Assembly: GCF_002850745.1 (NCBI RefSeq)
Contig: NZ_KZ559470.1
Span: 182,907 to 246,906 of the forward strand
Reading direction: 5' to 3'
Source: Nonomuraea indica
GTDB taxonomy: Bacteria; Actinomycetota; Actinomycetes; Streptosporangiales; Streptosporangiaceae
DNA length: 64,000 nucleotides
Below are positions 36,994 to 46,081 of the stretch, one piece after another. Below the pieces are notes generated by a model that ran no database searches, was not told the origin of the DNA, and worked only from the letters and a program-made list of their open reading frames with translations. Position 1 is the first letter of the stretch. Every line of letters starts with the position of its first letter. The position numbers and the translations under genes were made by a program.

Positions 36994-37955
36994 GACCGAT
37001 GAGCGTACAGCGCCAGCGCCCGCTCGGCCTGCTCGCGGACCCGCTCGGCCATGGCGGGCGGCGAGACGACCCTGCCGGTGTCGCCGAGCCGCAGCGCCAG
37101 CTTGACGACCCAGTCCTCGTCGCGGGCGCGCAGCGTGACCCGCAGCCGCCCCTCGCCCAGCTCGGCGAGCCGCTCGCACGGGTAGTACTCGGCCACCCAC
37201 CGCCCGGCGGCGCTCACCTCCAGCTCGACCAGCTCGTCGGTCGGCGAGGGCCGGAAGACCCCCCGGGTGACGTCGATCGGCTCGGCCTCGGCGGGCGGGT
37301 CGGCGGGCACGTCCAGCACGTCGACGCCGAGCACCCGGTCGAGCCGGAACAGCCGCATCGCCTCGGCCCGGTAGCACCAGCCCTCCAGGTAGGTGCGGCC
37401 GTCGGCCACCACCAGGCGCATGGGGTCCACCTCGCGCGGCGTCACCTCGTCGCGGCCGGGCACGTAGTAGCGCAGCGAGAGCCTGCGCCGCCGGGTCAGC
37501 CCGTCGCGGACGCGGGGCAGCGCGTCGGGGGCGGCGTCGACGTCCACGGCGACCTGGCTGCTGACCTCGGCGGCGCCCTCGCCCGCGGCCCGCTCCAGCT
37601 TGGCGACCACCCGGGGCAGCGCGTCCCCGGGCACCTCGGCCAGCTCCGGCATGGCGGCCAGCATGCGCAGCGCCACCAGCAGCGCGCTCGCCTCGTCGAT
37701 GCCGAGCCGCAGCGGCCTGGCGATGGTGTCGGCGTTGTCGATGACGATCTCGCCGCCGTCCCACGACACGTCGATGAGGTCGCCGGGCGTGTGGCCGGGC
37801 AGCCCGCACATCCACACGAGCTGCAGGTCGTCGATGAGCTGCTTCTCGCTCAGCCCGAACACCTCGGCCACCTCGCCGACCTGCGCGCCCGGGTGGGACA
37901 TCAGGTACGGGACGAGGGCCAGCAGTCTCGGCAGCCGGTCGGCGGACCCGCTCAT
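36990..37955 (-). CDS. pafC: Proteasome accessory factor C, WYL-domain regulator
   Basis: A 321-residue regulator, partner of PafB. An N-terminal winged helix (RLLALVPYLMSHPGAQVGEV AEVFGLSEKQL) is followed by the WYL domain (LSLRYYVPGRDEVTPREVDP, TYLEGWCYRAEAMRLFRLDR) and the C-terminal WCX extension. In mycobacteria the PafBC heterodimer activates the LexA-independent DNA-damage regulon and is not needed for pupylation itself. ATG 37955 overlaps the pafB stop by four bases, and its own stop overlaps the next small gene. Confidence 0.93.
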   Translation of the reverse strand: MSGSADRLPRLLALVPYLMSHPGAQVGEVAEVFGLSEKQLIDDLQLVWMCGLPGHTPGDLIDVSWDGGEIVIDNADTIARPLRLGIDEASALLVALRMLAAMPELAEVPGDALPRVVAKLERAAGEGAAEVSSQVAVDVDAAPDALPRVRDGLTRRRRLSLRYYVPGRDEVTPREVDPMRLVVADGRTYLEGWCYRAEAMRLFRLDRVLGVDVLDVPADPPAEAEPIDVTRGVFRPSPTDELVELEVSAAGRWVAEYYPCERLAELGEGRLRVTLRARDEDWVVKLALRLGDTGRVVSPPAMAERVREQAERALALYAHRS

Positions 37956-38914
37956 GCCAGGGCTCCCTTCAGTCGGCGGATGACGGCCTCGCGGGCGTCG
38001 GGCGGCTCCACCACCTCGACGTCGGCGCCGAGGCTGGCCATCCAGCCGGCCAGCCGCTCGGTGTCGGTGAACACCAGCTCGGCCTCGTCCCAGCCCTCCG
38101 AGCCGGGGTGGACGGCCGTGGCGAGCTGGCGCAGCCCCTCGCAGGCGCCCTGCCGGACGCGGACGAGGGCGGTGCGTTCGGGGGCCGGATCCTCGGGGAA
38201 GCCGACCATGGCCCGCAGGTCGACCCCCTCGGGCACCTCCACGGCGCCCGGCCTGCCGACGGTGGCGACCTGCCCGGTGATGCGGCTCAGCCGGAACGCG
38301 CGGGGCGCCCGGCGGTCGCGGTCGAACCCGGCCAGGTACCAGCGGCCGCGCCGGCTGACCACTCCCCACGGCTCCACGGTGCGCTCACGGACGTTCTCGC
38401 TGCCGGCGCCGCGGTAGTCGAAGCGGACCACGCGCCGGTCGCGCACGGCGTTCCACAGGGCCGGGAAGGCCGGATCGCGCGTGTCGACGCGCAACTCCAG
38501 CGCGCCGCCGCCGACCCCGCCGCCGATGCTCTCGTCGGTGGCCACTCCCCCGGCTCGCAGCTTCAGCAGCGCGCCGGAGGCGGCCTCGGCGAGGCTGGCG
38601 CGCTGCCACACCTGCGCGGCCAGGCCCAGCACGGCCGCCTCGTCGGGCTCCAGGGTGATCTCGGGCAGCTCGTACGACTGGCGCTGGATGCGGTAGCCCG
38701 GCTCCTCCTCCCACGGGTCGCGGACCACGTCGATGGGGATGCCGATCTCCCGCAGCTCGTTCTTGTCCCGCTCGAACATCCGCTGGAACGCCTCGTCGCC
38801 GTCGCGGTCGTAGCCGGGCACCGCGTGGCGGATCTGCTCGGCCGACAAGGGCCGCCGGGTGGCGAGCAGGCAGATCACGAGATTCAGCAACCGCTCGGTC
38901 TTACGGCGCGACAT
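37952..38914 (-). CDS. pafB: Proteasome accessory factor B, WYL-domain regulator
   Basis: A 320-residue transcription factor. The start ATG 38914 is chosen because AAGGAGG lies ten bases before it; a GTG nine bases upstream would be too close. The winged-helix region (RKTERLLNLVICLLATRRPL, IRHAVPGYD, FERDKNELREIGIPI) is followed by the WYL domain (VRFDYRGAGSENVRERTVEP, RRGRWYLAGFDRDRRAPRAF) and a WCX domain. With PafC it forms the DNA-damage-responsive activator. It is divergent from the DUF3866 gene across a 38-bp gap. Confidence 0.94.
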   Translation of the reverse strand: MSRRKTERLLNLVICLLATRRPLSAEQIRHAVPGYDRDGDEAFQRMFERDKNELREIGIPIDVVRDPWEEEPGYRIQRQSYELPEITLEPDEAAVLGLAAQVWQRASLAEAASGALLKLRAGGVATDESIGGGVGGGALELRVDTRDPAFPALWNAVRDRRVVRFDYRGAGSENVRERTVEPWGVVSRRGRWYLAGFDRDRRAPRAFRLSRITGQVATVGRPGAVEVPEGVDLRAMVGFPEDPAPERTALVRVRQGACEGLRQLATAVHPGSEGWDEAELVFTDTERLAGWMASLGADVEVVEPPDAREAVIRRLKGALA

Positions 38915-38940
38915 CTGCCTCACTCCTCCTTCATCGACGC

Positions 38941-38953
38941 TACCCTGCCCCCG
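38941..38953 (+). promoter_or_regulatory. Leaderless-type promoter of the DUF3866 gene
   Basis: A -10 box TACCCT (38941-38946) is separated by six bases from the GTG start at 38953, so the transcript would begin at or next to the start codon. Confidence 0.5.
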
Positions 38954-40029
38954 TGATCAGATGGCGCAAGGGCGAGGTCGTACGGATCCGGCGCGAGTGG
39001 CCGGGGGCGGTGGAGCTGGACGTCGCCGTGCCCGAGGGGCAGTGCCGGGCGCTGGCCTATCCGGCCCTGGTGGGCCGCCCGGAACCCGGCGACGAGGTGC
39101 TGCTCAACACGACGGCACTCGCGATGGGTCTCGGTACGGGAGGTTACGCCATGGTGGTGGCCCTCCCGAACCGTTTGCCGCAAGATCCTGAGGGGCCGGG
39201 GCACCTGGTGAAGGCGCGCTACACGCCGCTGCAGGCCACGGTGCTCGGCGCGGACGAGCAGGACTCCCCCCACCACGAGATCCTGCGCGACGCCGACTCG
39301 CTGGACGGGATGCCGGTGGTGGTGGCCGACCTGCACTCGGCGCTGCCGCCGATCCTGTGCGGCCTGTACGAGGCGTCCGGCGGCGCTCCCGGCGTCCGGG
39401 TGGCGTACGTGATGCAGGACGGCGGGGCGCTGCCCGCGTGGTTCTCGATGGCGTGCGCGCGGCTGCGCGAGATCGGCTGGCTGGCCGGGGTGGTGACGGT
39501 CGGCCAGGCCTTCGGCGGCGACGTGGAGGCGGTCACCACCCACACCGGCCTGCTGGCGGCCCGGCACGTGCTGCGGGCCGACGTGGCCGTGGTGACCCAG
39601 GGACCGGGCAACCTCGGCACGGGCACCCGGTGGGGGTTCTCGGGCGTCGCGGCGGGCGAGGCGGTCAACGCCGCCGCCGTGCTGCTCGGCCGGCCGGTGG
39701 CGGCGCTGCGGGTCAGCGAGGGCGACCTGCGCGAGCGCCACCTCGGCGTGTCGCACCACTCGCTGACCGCCTACGGCCGGGTGGCGCTGTCCCGCGCGCA
39801 CGTGCCGGTGCCGATGCTGCCGGGCGAGTTCGGCGAGCGGGTCCGCGACCAGGCCGAGCTGCTGGCCGTCCGGCACGAGCTGGTGGCCGTGCCGGTGGCC
39901 GGGCTGCACGAGGCGCTGCGGGAGTCGCCGGTGCGGTTGTCGACGATGGGGCGGGGGCTGGAGGAGGACCTGGCCTACTTCCTGACCTCGGCGGCGGCGG
40001 GCAGGTTCGCCGCCTCGTTGCTGTCGTAG
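38953..40029 (+). CDS. DUF3866 family protein
   Basis: A 358-residue conserved actinobacterial protein of unknown function. It opens with an OB-like beta segment (MIRWRKGEVVRIRREWPGAV, YPALVGRPEPGDEVLLNTTA) and continues with an alpha/beta domain (VVVADLHSALPPILCGLYEA, VVTQGPGNLGTGTRWGFSG, HLGVSHHSLTAYGRVALS). Conservation of Asp, His and Gly-rich loops suggests an enzyme, but I recognise no catalytic family. The only upstream signal is the -10 box six bases before GTG. It is divergent from pafB and overlaps the end of the DUF3291 gene by 55 bp. Confidence 0.88.
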   Translation: MIRWRKGEVVRIRREWPGAVELDVAVPEGQCRALAYPALVGRPEPGDEVLLNTTALAMGLGTGGYAMVVALPNRLPQDPEGPGHLVKARYTPLQATVLGADEQDSPHHEILRDADSLDGMPVVVADLHSALPPILCGLYEASGGAPGVRVAYVMQDGGALPAWFSMACARLREIGWLAGVVTVGQAFGGDVEAVTTHTGLLAARHVLRADVAVVTQGPGNLGTGTRWGFSGVAAGEAVNAAAVLLGRPVAALRVSEGDLRERHLGVSHHSLTAYGRVALSRAHVPVPMLPGEFGERVRDQAELLAVRHELVAVPVAGLHEALRESPVRLSTMGRGLEEDLAYFLTSAAAGRFAASLLS

Positions 40030-40454
40030 GGCTCCTGGAAGGTGAAGGCCGCGGGGCTCGGCCCCTCGGCCTTGAGGTGGCCGAGGCGCGCCATGGCCTC
40101 GGCCAGGGTGGGGATGGTCCCCTCGGGCACCCACCACATCACGCTGTACGGTTCGGCGACCCGCAGGAACCACTCCCTGCGGCGCCGGAGCACGCCCAGG
40201 TGGGCGCTGCGGTAGGCGAAGTTCCACAGGTTCTCGATCGAGTCCCACACCGAGAAGTTGACCAGCAGGTGGTCGCCGTAGTCGTGCACCACGGTCGCGG
40301 TGGGATCCTCCTCGCTCTCCTTGAGCCGCCAGACGAACCCCGGGGCGGCGTCGGCCAGGTCGTTGATCGGCTCCAGCAGCTCGACGAACGTGGCGAGCTC
40401 GGGGGCGTCGATGGGCGCGCGCAGGTGCGCGACGTTGAGCTGGGCGAGATGCAT
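39975..40454 (-). CDS. DUF3291 domain protein (dimeric alpha/beta-barrel)
   Basis: A 159-residue protein matching DUF3291, a ferredoxin-like, ABM-type monooxygenase-fold family (MHLAQLNVAHLRAPIDAPEL, PGFVWRLKE, LLVNFSVWDSIENLWNFAYR, VMWWVPEG). The family has no assigned reaction. It lies 33 bp downstream of the SufR-like regulator gene on the same strand, so both are probably one transcript. Its 3' end overlaps the convergent DUF3866 gene. Confidence 0.85.
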   Translation of the reverse strand: MHLAQLNVAHLRAPIDAPELATFVELLEPINDLADAAPGFVWRLKESEEDPTATVVHDYGDHLLVNFSVWDSIENLWNFAYRSAHLGVLRRRREWFLRVAEPYSVMWWVPEGTIPTLAEAMARLGHLKAEGPSPAAFTFQEPYDSNEAANLPAAAEVRK

Positions 40455-40487
40455 GGAAGTCAGCAGACCACTCCGCCCCCTTCTATG

Positions 40488-41135
40488 TCAATCTTCATTT
40501 GTTTTAGAAGTGAGTGACACACAGCACTCCCCCACCAGCGGATCCAGCACCGCCCGCTCCGGCACGTCGCCCAACCCCGCCAGCAGGCCCTGGCACAGCG
40601 CCAGGTTCATCGAGCACACCAGCAGCGGCTGCTCCCTCGACAGCGCGTGGAAAGGGCAGTTGCGCAACCTCAGCCGCCCCCGCGCCGCATACGGCTCGTA
40701 GCCCCGCGCCCGCAGCACCGCCTCGACCGGCTCACCCCGGTGGCCGCGACCCAGCCGCTCACCGGCCGCCCTGGCCGCCCGCTCGGCCTCCTCCTCGGCG
40801 CCCAGCGCGTCCACCACCGCCGCCAGCACCGAGGCCAGCACCCCGTACTCGCGCGGCGGCAGGCTGACCGACCGCTCCCCCGCCGCCCGGCGGTAGACCT
40901 TGGCCGGCCTGCCGCTCCCCGGACCGCCCCGCTCCGGCCGCCTGAACCCGCTCTCCAGCAGCCCCGCCTCCACCAGCCTGTCGAGGTGGTGACCGGCCAG
41001 CGTCCTCGACACCCCCGCCGCCTCGGCCGCCTCCGCCCGGCCCACCTCACCGCCGCTGCCCGCCACGGCCTCGTACAGGCTGCGCCGGACCGGATCGTGC
41101 AACAGGGCCAGGGCGTCCAGGTCGTCATCGCTCAC
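40488..41135 (-). CDS. SufR-like helix-turn-helix regulator with C-terminal cysteines
   Basis: A 215-residue regulator. Residues 8-65 form a winged helix (DPVRRSLYEAVAG, GVSRTLAGHHLDRLVEAGLL) in the ArsR/MarR manner, followed by a dimer helix. The C-terminal half carries Cys160 (RNCPFHAL), Cys174 (LLVCSMNL), Cys181 and the pair Cys204-Cys205 (GECCVSL). The C-x13-C spacing and ECC end resemble SufR-type iron-sulfur repressors. It may sense iron-sulfur status or redox state and control itself plus the DUF3291 gene. It is not next to suf genes here, so a target other than suf is possible. Confidence 0.78.
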   Translation of the reverse strand: MSDDDLDALALLHDPVRRSLYEAVAGSGGEVGRAEAAEAAGVSRTLAGHHLDRLVEAGLLESGFRRPERGGPGSGRPAKVYRRAAGERSVSLPPREYGVLASVLAAVVDALGAEEEAERAARAAGERLGRGHRGEPVEAVLRARGYEPYAARGRLRLRNCPFHALSREQPLLVCSMNLALCQGLLAGLGDVPERAVLDPLVGECCVSLTSKTNED

Positions 41136-41193
41136 GACCCGGAGTCTAGGCCGCCCGAGACTCCCGCCCGTACGCCCGCCACGACGCGCAAAA

Positions 41194-41218
41194 GCCCGGC
41201 GGCACGAAGCCGCCGGGC
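41194..41218 (-). terminator. Terminator after the FKBP gene
   Basis: Perfect 10-bp arms (gcccggcggc, 41194-41203; gccgccgggc, 41209-41218) with a five-base loop lie 18 bp beyond the FKBP stop and, read on the minus strand, are followed by TTTTGCG. Confidence 0.75.
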
Positions 41219-41235
41219 CGAAACTCCGCGGACCG

Positions 41236-42174
41236 TCAGTAGGCCGCCAGCACGTCCACCACGAACACCAGCGTGCTGTTGGCCGGGATGTTCTGCTGCG
41301 CCTGCGCGCCGTACCCGAGGTCCGGCGGGATGCTCATCACGACCCGGCTGCCGACCGGCACCCCGGCCAGCCCCTTCTGCCAGCCCTGGATGACGTTGCC
41401 GAGCGGGAACGACGCCGGGTCACCCTTGCCCCAGCTGGAGTCGAACTCCTTGTCGGTGCCCCAGATCTTGCCCGTGTAGTGCACCGTCAGCGTGTTGCCC
41501 GGCTCGACCTTCTTGCCGGTGCCCTCGATCAGCGTCTTGACCACCAGCTCCTTCGCCGGCTTGTCCTTCGTCTTCGTCGTCAGCGTCGGCGCCTTGTCAC
41601 CGCCCGGGCTGTCCACCTTGACTCCCTTGAGCGTCTCACCGGTCTCCTTGCCCTCGGCGGCCTTCAGCGGCGCGGGCGGCGAACCGACGACGTCGAGCAC
41701 GAACACCTTGGTCGGCGCCGCCGGCTGCTGCGACTGCTGCTGTTGCTGCTGCTGCGAGGCGTCGGCCGCCAGCACGGCCAGCAGCCGGCCGCCGTGCTTG
41801 ACCTTGGTGAAACCGTCACGCAGCACCTGCGGCAACTGCTCGTCCACCGGGATGGTCTCCGGCTGCTTGTTGTCGTACGTCGAACCCTGGAACGGGTTCT
41901 GCTTGCCGTCCCAGTCGTAGACCGTCAGGTTGACGATCACCTTGTCGCCGGCCTTGACCGCCGGACCGGTGCCGGCGCTCAGGACCTCGTACGACGACTT
42001 GCTGGCGGGCGTGCCGCTGGGGAAGGTCACCGTGGGCTTGGCGCCCACGTTGCCGGTGACCTTCACCCCGGCCGGCTGACTCTGCGCGGCGCCACCGGCG
42101 CCCGAATCGGAGCCGCAGGCGGCGGCGAAGAAGATCAAAGGCACGGCGGCCATGGCGGCCATTGCGCGGCGCAT
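41236..42174 (-). CDS. FKBP-type peptidyl-prolyl isomerase lipoprotein
   Basis: A 312-residue exported lipoprotein: the leader ends with lipobox FAAAC (Cys20). Two FKBP domains follow. The first (about 60-185; VKAGDKVIVNLTVYDWDGK) is diverged and carries a glutamine run (seven consecutive Gln) in a loop. The second (about 210-312; PGNTLTVHYTGKIWGTDKEF, GNVIQGWQKGLAGVPVGSR, PPDLGYG) looks active. It catalyses prolyl isomerisation outside the membrane. FKBP genes also neighbour pafA in Streptomyces. It lies 76 bp downstream of pafA. Confidence 0.93.
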   Translation of the reverse strand: MRRAMAAMAAVPLIFFAAACGSDSGAGGAAQSQPAGVKVTGNVGAKPTVTFPSGTPASKSSYEVLSAGTGPAVKAGDKVIVNLTVYDWDGKQNPFQGSTYDNKQPETIPVDEQLPQVLRDGFTKVKHGGRLLAVLAADASQQQQQQQSQQPAAPTKVFVLDVVGSPPAPLKAAEGKETGETLKGVKVDSPGGDKAPTLTTKTKDKPAKELVVKTLIEGTGKKVEPGNTLTVHYTGKIWGTDKEFDSSWGKGDPASFPLGNVIQGWQKGLAGVPVGSRVVMSIPPDLGYGAQAQQNIPANSTLVFVVDVLAAY

Positions 42175-42250
42175 GGAGTTCCCTCGGAAAAGACGTCAGA
42201 TTCGCGTCACCCTATCCGACAACCAGGTAGGGCCGAGGTAAACCACGCGG

Positions 42251-43609
42251 TTACATTCCGGCGATCAGCTTGTCCACCCGCTCGTCGACGCTGCGGAACG
42301 GATCCTTGCACAGCACCGTGCGCTGCGCCTGGTCGTTCAGCTTCAGATGCACCCAGTCGACCGTGAAGTCGCGCCGCTTCTCCTGCGCCTTGCGGATGAA
42401 CTCGCCCCGCAGCCGCGCCCGGGTCGTCTGCGGCGGCACCGACTTCGCCTCGAAGATCTTCAGGTCGGAGGCCACCCGCTCCACCGAACCGCGCTTCTGC
42501 AGCAGGTAGTACAGGCCGCGCTTGCGATGCACGTCGTGATAGGCCAGATCGAGCTGCGCCACCCGCGGCGACGACAGCGGCAGGTCGTACTTCCTCCGGT
42601 AACGCTCGATGAGCTGGTACTTGGTCACCCAGTCGATCTCGCGGGCCACCAGGTCGAGGTTGCCCGTCTCCACCGCGGTCAGCGTGCGCTCCCACAGCTC
42701 CAGCACCCGCTTGGCGATCGGGTCGCCGCCACGCCGGTCGACGAAGTCCTTCGCCTTCGACAGGTACTCCTGCTGGATCTCCAGGCTCGACGCCTCACGC
42801 CCGTTGGCCAGCCGCACCCGCCTGCGGCCCGTCATGTCGTGCGACACCTCACGGATCGCCCGGATCGGGTTCTCCAGCGACAGGTCACGCATCACCGTGC
42901 CCGCCTCGATCATGCGCAGCACCAGATCGGTGGCGCCGACCTTCAGCAGCATGGTCGACTCGCTCATGTTGGAGTCGCCCACGATGACGTGCAGGCGGCG
43001 GAACCGCTCGGCGTCGGCGTGCGGCTCGTCACGCGTGTTGATGATCGGCCGGCTGCGCGTGGTGGCGCTCGAGACGCCCTCCCAGATGTGCTCGGCCCGC
43101 TGCGAGACGCAGTAGACGGCCCCGCGCGGCGTCTGCAGCACCTTGCCCGCACCACAGATGATCTGCCGCGTCACCAGGAACGGGATGAGCACGTCGGCCA
43201 GCCGGCCGAACTCGCCGTGCCTGCCGACGAGGTAGTTCTCGTGGCAGCCGTAGGAGTTGCCCGCCGAGTCGGTGTTGTTCTTGAACAGGTAGATGTCGCC
43301 GGCGATGCCCTCCTCGCGCAGCCGCTTCTCGGCGTCCACCAGCAGGCCCTCGAGGATGCGCTCGCCCGCCTTGTCGTGGGTGACGAGCTCGATGACGTTG
43401 TCACACTCGGGTGTTGCGTACTCGGGATGGCTGCCTACGTCGAGGTACAGGCGTGCGCCGTTGCGGAGGAAGACGTTGCTCGATCGGCCCCAGGACACGA
43501 CCCGCCGGAACAGGTAGCGCGCGACCTCGTCCGGCGACAGCCTGCGCTGCCCCCGGAACGTGCAGGTCACGCCGTACTCGTTCTCCAGCCCGAAGATGCG
43601 ACGATCCAT
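42251..43609 (-). CDS. pafA: Pup-protein ligase PafA
   Basis: A 452-residue ligase of the carboxylate-amine ligase (glutamine synthetase-like) fold. It activates the C-terminal glutamate of Pup with ATP and joins it to substrate lysines. N-terminal [15 protein letters not shown] holds the ATP/Mg glutamate, and [17 protein letters not shown] holds the catalytic aspartate region. [19 protein letters not shown] and [13 protein letters not shown] are shared with Dop. Starts at ATG 43609 or a GTG just before it. The Dop-specific long loop near the active site is absent, which separates ligase from depupylase. Confidence 0.97.
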   Translation of the reverse strand: MDRRIFGLENEYGVTCTFRGQRRLSPDEVARYLFRRVVSWGRSSNVFLRNGARLYLDVGSHPEYATPECDNVIELVTHDKAGERILEGLLVDAEKRLREEGIAGDIYLFKNNTDSAGNSYGCHENYLVGRHGEFGRLADVLIPFLVTRQIICGAGKVLQTPRGAVYCVSQRAEHIWEGVSSATTRSRPIINTRDEPHADAERFRRLHVIVGDSNMSESTMLLKVGATDLVLRMIEAGTVMRDLSLENPIRAIREVSHDMTGRRRVRLANGREASSLEIQQEYLSKAKDFVDRRGGDPIAKRVLELWERTLTAVETGNLDLVAREIDWVTKYQLIERYRRKYDLPLSSPRVAQLDLAYHDVHRKRGLYYLLQKRGSVERVASDLKIFEAKSVPPQTTRARLRGEFIRKAQEKRRDFTVDWVHLKLNDQAQRTVLCKDPFRSVDERVDKLIAGM

Positions 43610-43713
43610 CACCTCACACTATGCCCACGGATCGGCCAGCGGGAGAGATCGCGCGGCGTGTTTTGCCGCCGGGAACCGCCGCGCACGCCCGCCGGGCCCG
43701 GCGGGGCGATCCG

Positions 43714-44262
43714 CTACGGGGTGTAGATCTCCTGGATCCTCACGATGGCGCCCTCGCGCACCGTGATCATCGCTGGGCGCTGCAGCCGCTTGGCCACCAG
43801 CGACCGGGGACAGCGCTTGACCCCCAGACCCCTGCGGTCCACGGTCAGGCTCGTGCCGACCCTGCCGCAGCCGAGAGCCGACAGGTAGACGAGACGACTC
43901 GACAGGCGCGAGGCGTAGGCCATCACCTCGCCCTCCGGCGGGCCGACGAACCGCCCCTCGGTGTGGGTGCCCTTCTTCCACCTGATCGGCTCGTACTCGG
44001 CGACACCGCCGCTCACGTGCGTGACCCAGCCGCGCAGGACGCCGTCGTGCCGGGACCTGATCCGCTTGGTGAAGTCGTGCCCGGGGTCCTGCTGGAAGGT
44101 CGTGCCGAAGATCTTGGGCAGCCGGTGCTCCGGGGCCGCCCGCAGCACGATCGGGGCGCCGCCGCCGGTGGCCGCCGACGCGCCCGCCACCACGGCGCCC
44201 GACGTCACGACCAGAGCCGCGGCTGCGCCGCCCGCCAGCACGACACGCGAAAAAGTCCTCAT
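43714..44262 (-). CDS. Exported protein of unknown function
   Basis: A 182-residue protein; ATG 44262 is chosen because it places a regular signal peptide at the N-terminus (MRTFSRVVLAGGAAAALVVT, cleavage near AGASA-A). The mature part (FGTTFQQDPGHDFTKRI, GWVTHVSGGVAEYEPIRWKK, two cysteines near 137 and 155) shows no family that I recognise. It lies between the SIMPL gene and pafA, about 100 bp from each, in the same direction. Confidence 0.65.
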   Translation of the reverse strand: MRTFSRVVLAGGAAAALVVTSGAVVAGASAATGGGAPIVLRAAPEHRLPKIFGTTFQQDPGHDFTKRIRSRHDGVLRGWVTHVSGGVAEYEPIRWKKGTHTEGRFVGPPEGEVMAYASRLSSRLVYLSALGCGRVGTSLTVDRRGLGVKRCPRSLVAKRLQRPAMITVREGAIVRIQEIYTP

Positions 44263-44387
44263 GGCCGGTGAGATCCCGGGCCGTCCCACCGGGTTCACCG
44301 CCACTCTGGTGATTCAGGTCACACGCGACAGTTCCCGGGGCAGGCGGGGGGAGATCCTGCCGGACCGGGGGGAGACATCTGGCCGGG

Positions 44388-45098
44388 TCAGACCAGCTCG
44401 TACACCGCGCGCACGGTCACGGTGACCGCGCCCTGGCCGGGGCTGATGAACGACTGGTCCGCCGCCATCGCGAACCGGGACGTCGGGGTGTCGCTCTGCT
44501 CCTCCAGCTTCACGACGCGGCCCAGCCTGCGCCCGCTCAGCGACGCGTACTCCTGAGCCCTGGCGAGCGCGTCCCGGTAGGCCGCCGCACGCGCCTTGGC
44601 GACGAGCGCCTCCACCTTCGCGACCTCGAACGCGATGCCGTTGATCCGGACGTCCTCACCCACGGCCGCGACGGCGTCCACCACCGCGTCGGCCTTCGAC
44701 AGGTCGCGCAGCAGCACCTGGACGTTCTGCGACGCCTGGTAGCCCACCACCTTGACGCCGTCCTGCTGGTAGTCCGCCCCGAACCCGAGGCCGCTCGTCT
44801 GCATGTCGGCCGCCGCGATGCCGACCGACGCCAGCGCCCGGGCCAGCCTCGCCCGCGCGCTCTTGACGGCCGCGAACGCCTCCGCGGCCCGGCCCTTGTG
44901 CACCTCGACGCCCACGTACAGGCGCATCGCGTCCGGCGCCGCCGACACGCTGCCGCTGCCGGTGACGGTGATCTCGGCCCGCCCGCCCACCACGGCCGGC
45001 GGGGCGGAGGCGGACTCGGACAGGGCCAGTGCGGGAGCGGCCTGCGCCCCCAGGAGGGTGAAGGCCGCGCAGGCCAGAACGACACTCAACTTGGTCAT
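44388..45098 (-). CDS. SIMPL domain (DUF541) exported protein
   Basis: A 236-residue protein with a signal peptide (MTKLSVVLACAAFTLLGAQA, cleavage near ALA) and a SIMPL domain: EITVTGSGSVSAAPDAMRLY, TSGLGFGADYQQDGVKVVGY, RAAAYRDALARAQEYASLSG, and the terminal VTVTVRAVYEL. The family (BP26/OMP28-like) forms oligomeric rings in some bacteria and has no firm function. ATG 45098; a GTG two codons upstream is possible. It lies downstream of prcA but a strong hairpin (45174-45205) separates the two. Confidence 0.88.
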   Translation of the reverse strand: MTKLSVVLACAAFTLLGAQAAPALALSESASAPPAVVGGRAEITVTGSGSVSAAPDAMRLYVGVEVHKGRAAEAFAAVKSARARLARALASVGIAAADMQTSGLGFGADYQQDGVKVVGYQASQNVQVLLRDLSKADAVVDAVAAVGEDVRINGIAFEVAKVEALVAKARAAAYRDALARAQEYASLSGRRLGRVVKLEEQSDTPTSRFAMAADQSFISPGQGAVTVTVRAVYELV

Positions 45099-45173
45099 GG
45101 GCACATGGCACCACCTGACCGGCTCCGCGCCGCGCCGCCCACACCCCGCGAGGCCGAGACTTGACCGGGAAAG

Positions 45174-45205
45174 GGAAGAGGCGGGGTAGCGACCCCGCCT
45201 CTTCC
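45174..45205 (-). terminator. Terminator after prcA
   Basis: Perfect 13-bp arms (ggaagaggcgggg, 45174-45186; ccccgcctcttcc, 45193-45205) with a six-base loop lie 46 bp beyond the prcA stop. They should end the prcBA transcript before the SIMPL gene. Confidence 0.7.
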
Positions 45206-45251
45206 GCACACCTCTTTGCCCACCGAAGCCCCGAAGCGGACTCCCGGGGTG

Positions 45252-46067
45252 TTACAGCGGCGACGACCCGTCGTCCACGTCACCGTCGGGAGCCGTGGGC
45301 GGCTGCGCCTCCCCCGGCTCGGACGCCTTCGGCGACTTCGGCGACTCCGGCGAGGACGCCGGCTCGGCGGGCGGGGTGGCACCCTGCGACAGCAGCCGCT
45401 CCAGGCGCGGCCCCACCAGACGCAGGAACTTGCGATGCTCGCGCGTGCGGTCCAGCACCGCCACCTCGAGCTGCCCCACCGGCGGCCGCTCACCCCCGGG
45501 CTCGGTCAGCGCCGTCAGCGCCACCTCCAGCGCGTCGGCGAGCGGCATGCCGTCCCGGTAGTGCTCCTTCAGCCGGGTCGCCACCGCATCGGCCTGGCCG
45601 CCCATCGCCGCGAAGCCGTGCTCGTCGAAGACCGAACCGTCGAACGTCAACCGGTAGATCGCGTCACCGTCGGGCGTGTCGCCCACCTCGGCCACCACGA
45701 CCTCCACCTCGAGCGACTTGATCGACTCGGTGAAGATGCGACCCAGGTTGGACGCGTAGAGGTTGGCCAGGCCACGGCCCGTCACGTCGGACCGGTCGTA
45801 GGTGTAGCCGTTGATGTCGGCATAGCGGATGCCGCCGAGCCGCAGCTCCTCGAACTCGTTGTAACGGCCGACCGCCGCGAAACCGATCCGGTCGTAGATC
45901 TCACTGATCTTGTGCAACGCCCTCGACGGGTTGGGCGCCACGAACAGGATGCCGTGCTCGTACTGCAGCACGACCACGCTGCGGCCCCGCGCGATGCCCT
46001 TGCGCGCGTAGTCCGCCTTGTCCCGCATGATCTGCTCAGGGGACGCATATCCGAAAGGCATGGACAC
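45252..46067 (-). CDS. prcA: 20S proteasome alpha subunit
   Basis: A 271-residue alpha subunit that forms the outer heptameric rings and the gate of the core particle. N-terminal [20 protein letters not shown] is the gate segment, followed by [20 protein letters not shown] and [20 protein letters not shown]. After the core the protein ends in a 37-residue Pro/Ser/Glu-rich tail ([20 protein letters not shown]) that is variable among actinobacteria. GTG start at 46067 has AGAAAGGA eight bases upstream. It follows prcB by 14 bp, the usual order. Confidence 0.97.
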   Translation of the reverse strand: MSMPFGYASPEQIMRDKADYARKGIARGRSVVVLQYEHGILFVAPNPSRALHKISEIYDRIGFAAVGRYNEFEELRLGGIRYADINGYTYDRSDVTGRGLANLYASNLGRIFTESIKSLEVEVVVAEVGDTPDGDAIYRLTFDGSVFDEHGFAAMGGQADAVATRLKEHYRDGMPLADALEVALTALTEPGGERPPVGQLEVAVLDRTREHRKFLRLVGPRLERLLSQGATPPAEPASSPESPKSPKASEPGEAQPPTAPDGDVDDGSSPL

Positions 46068-46081
46068 CGTGATGGTCCTTT

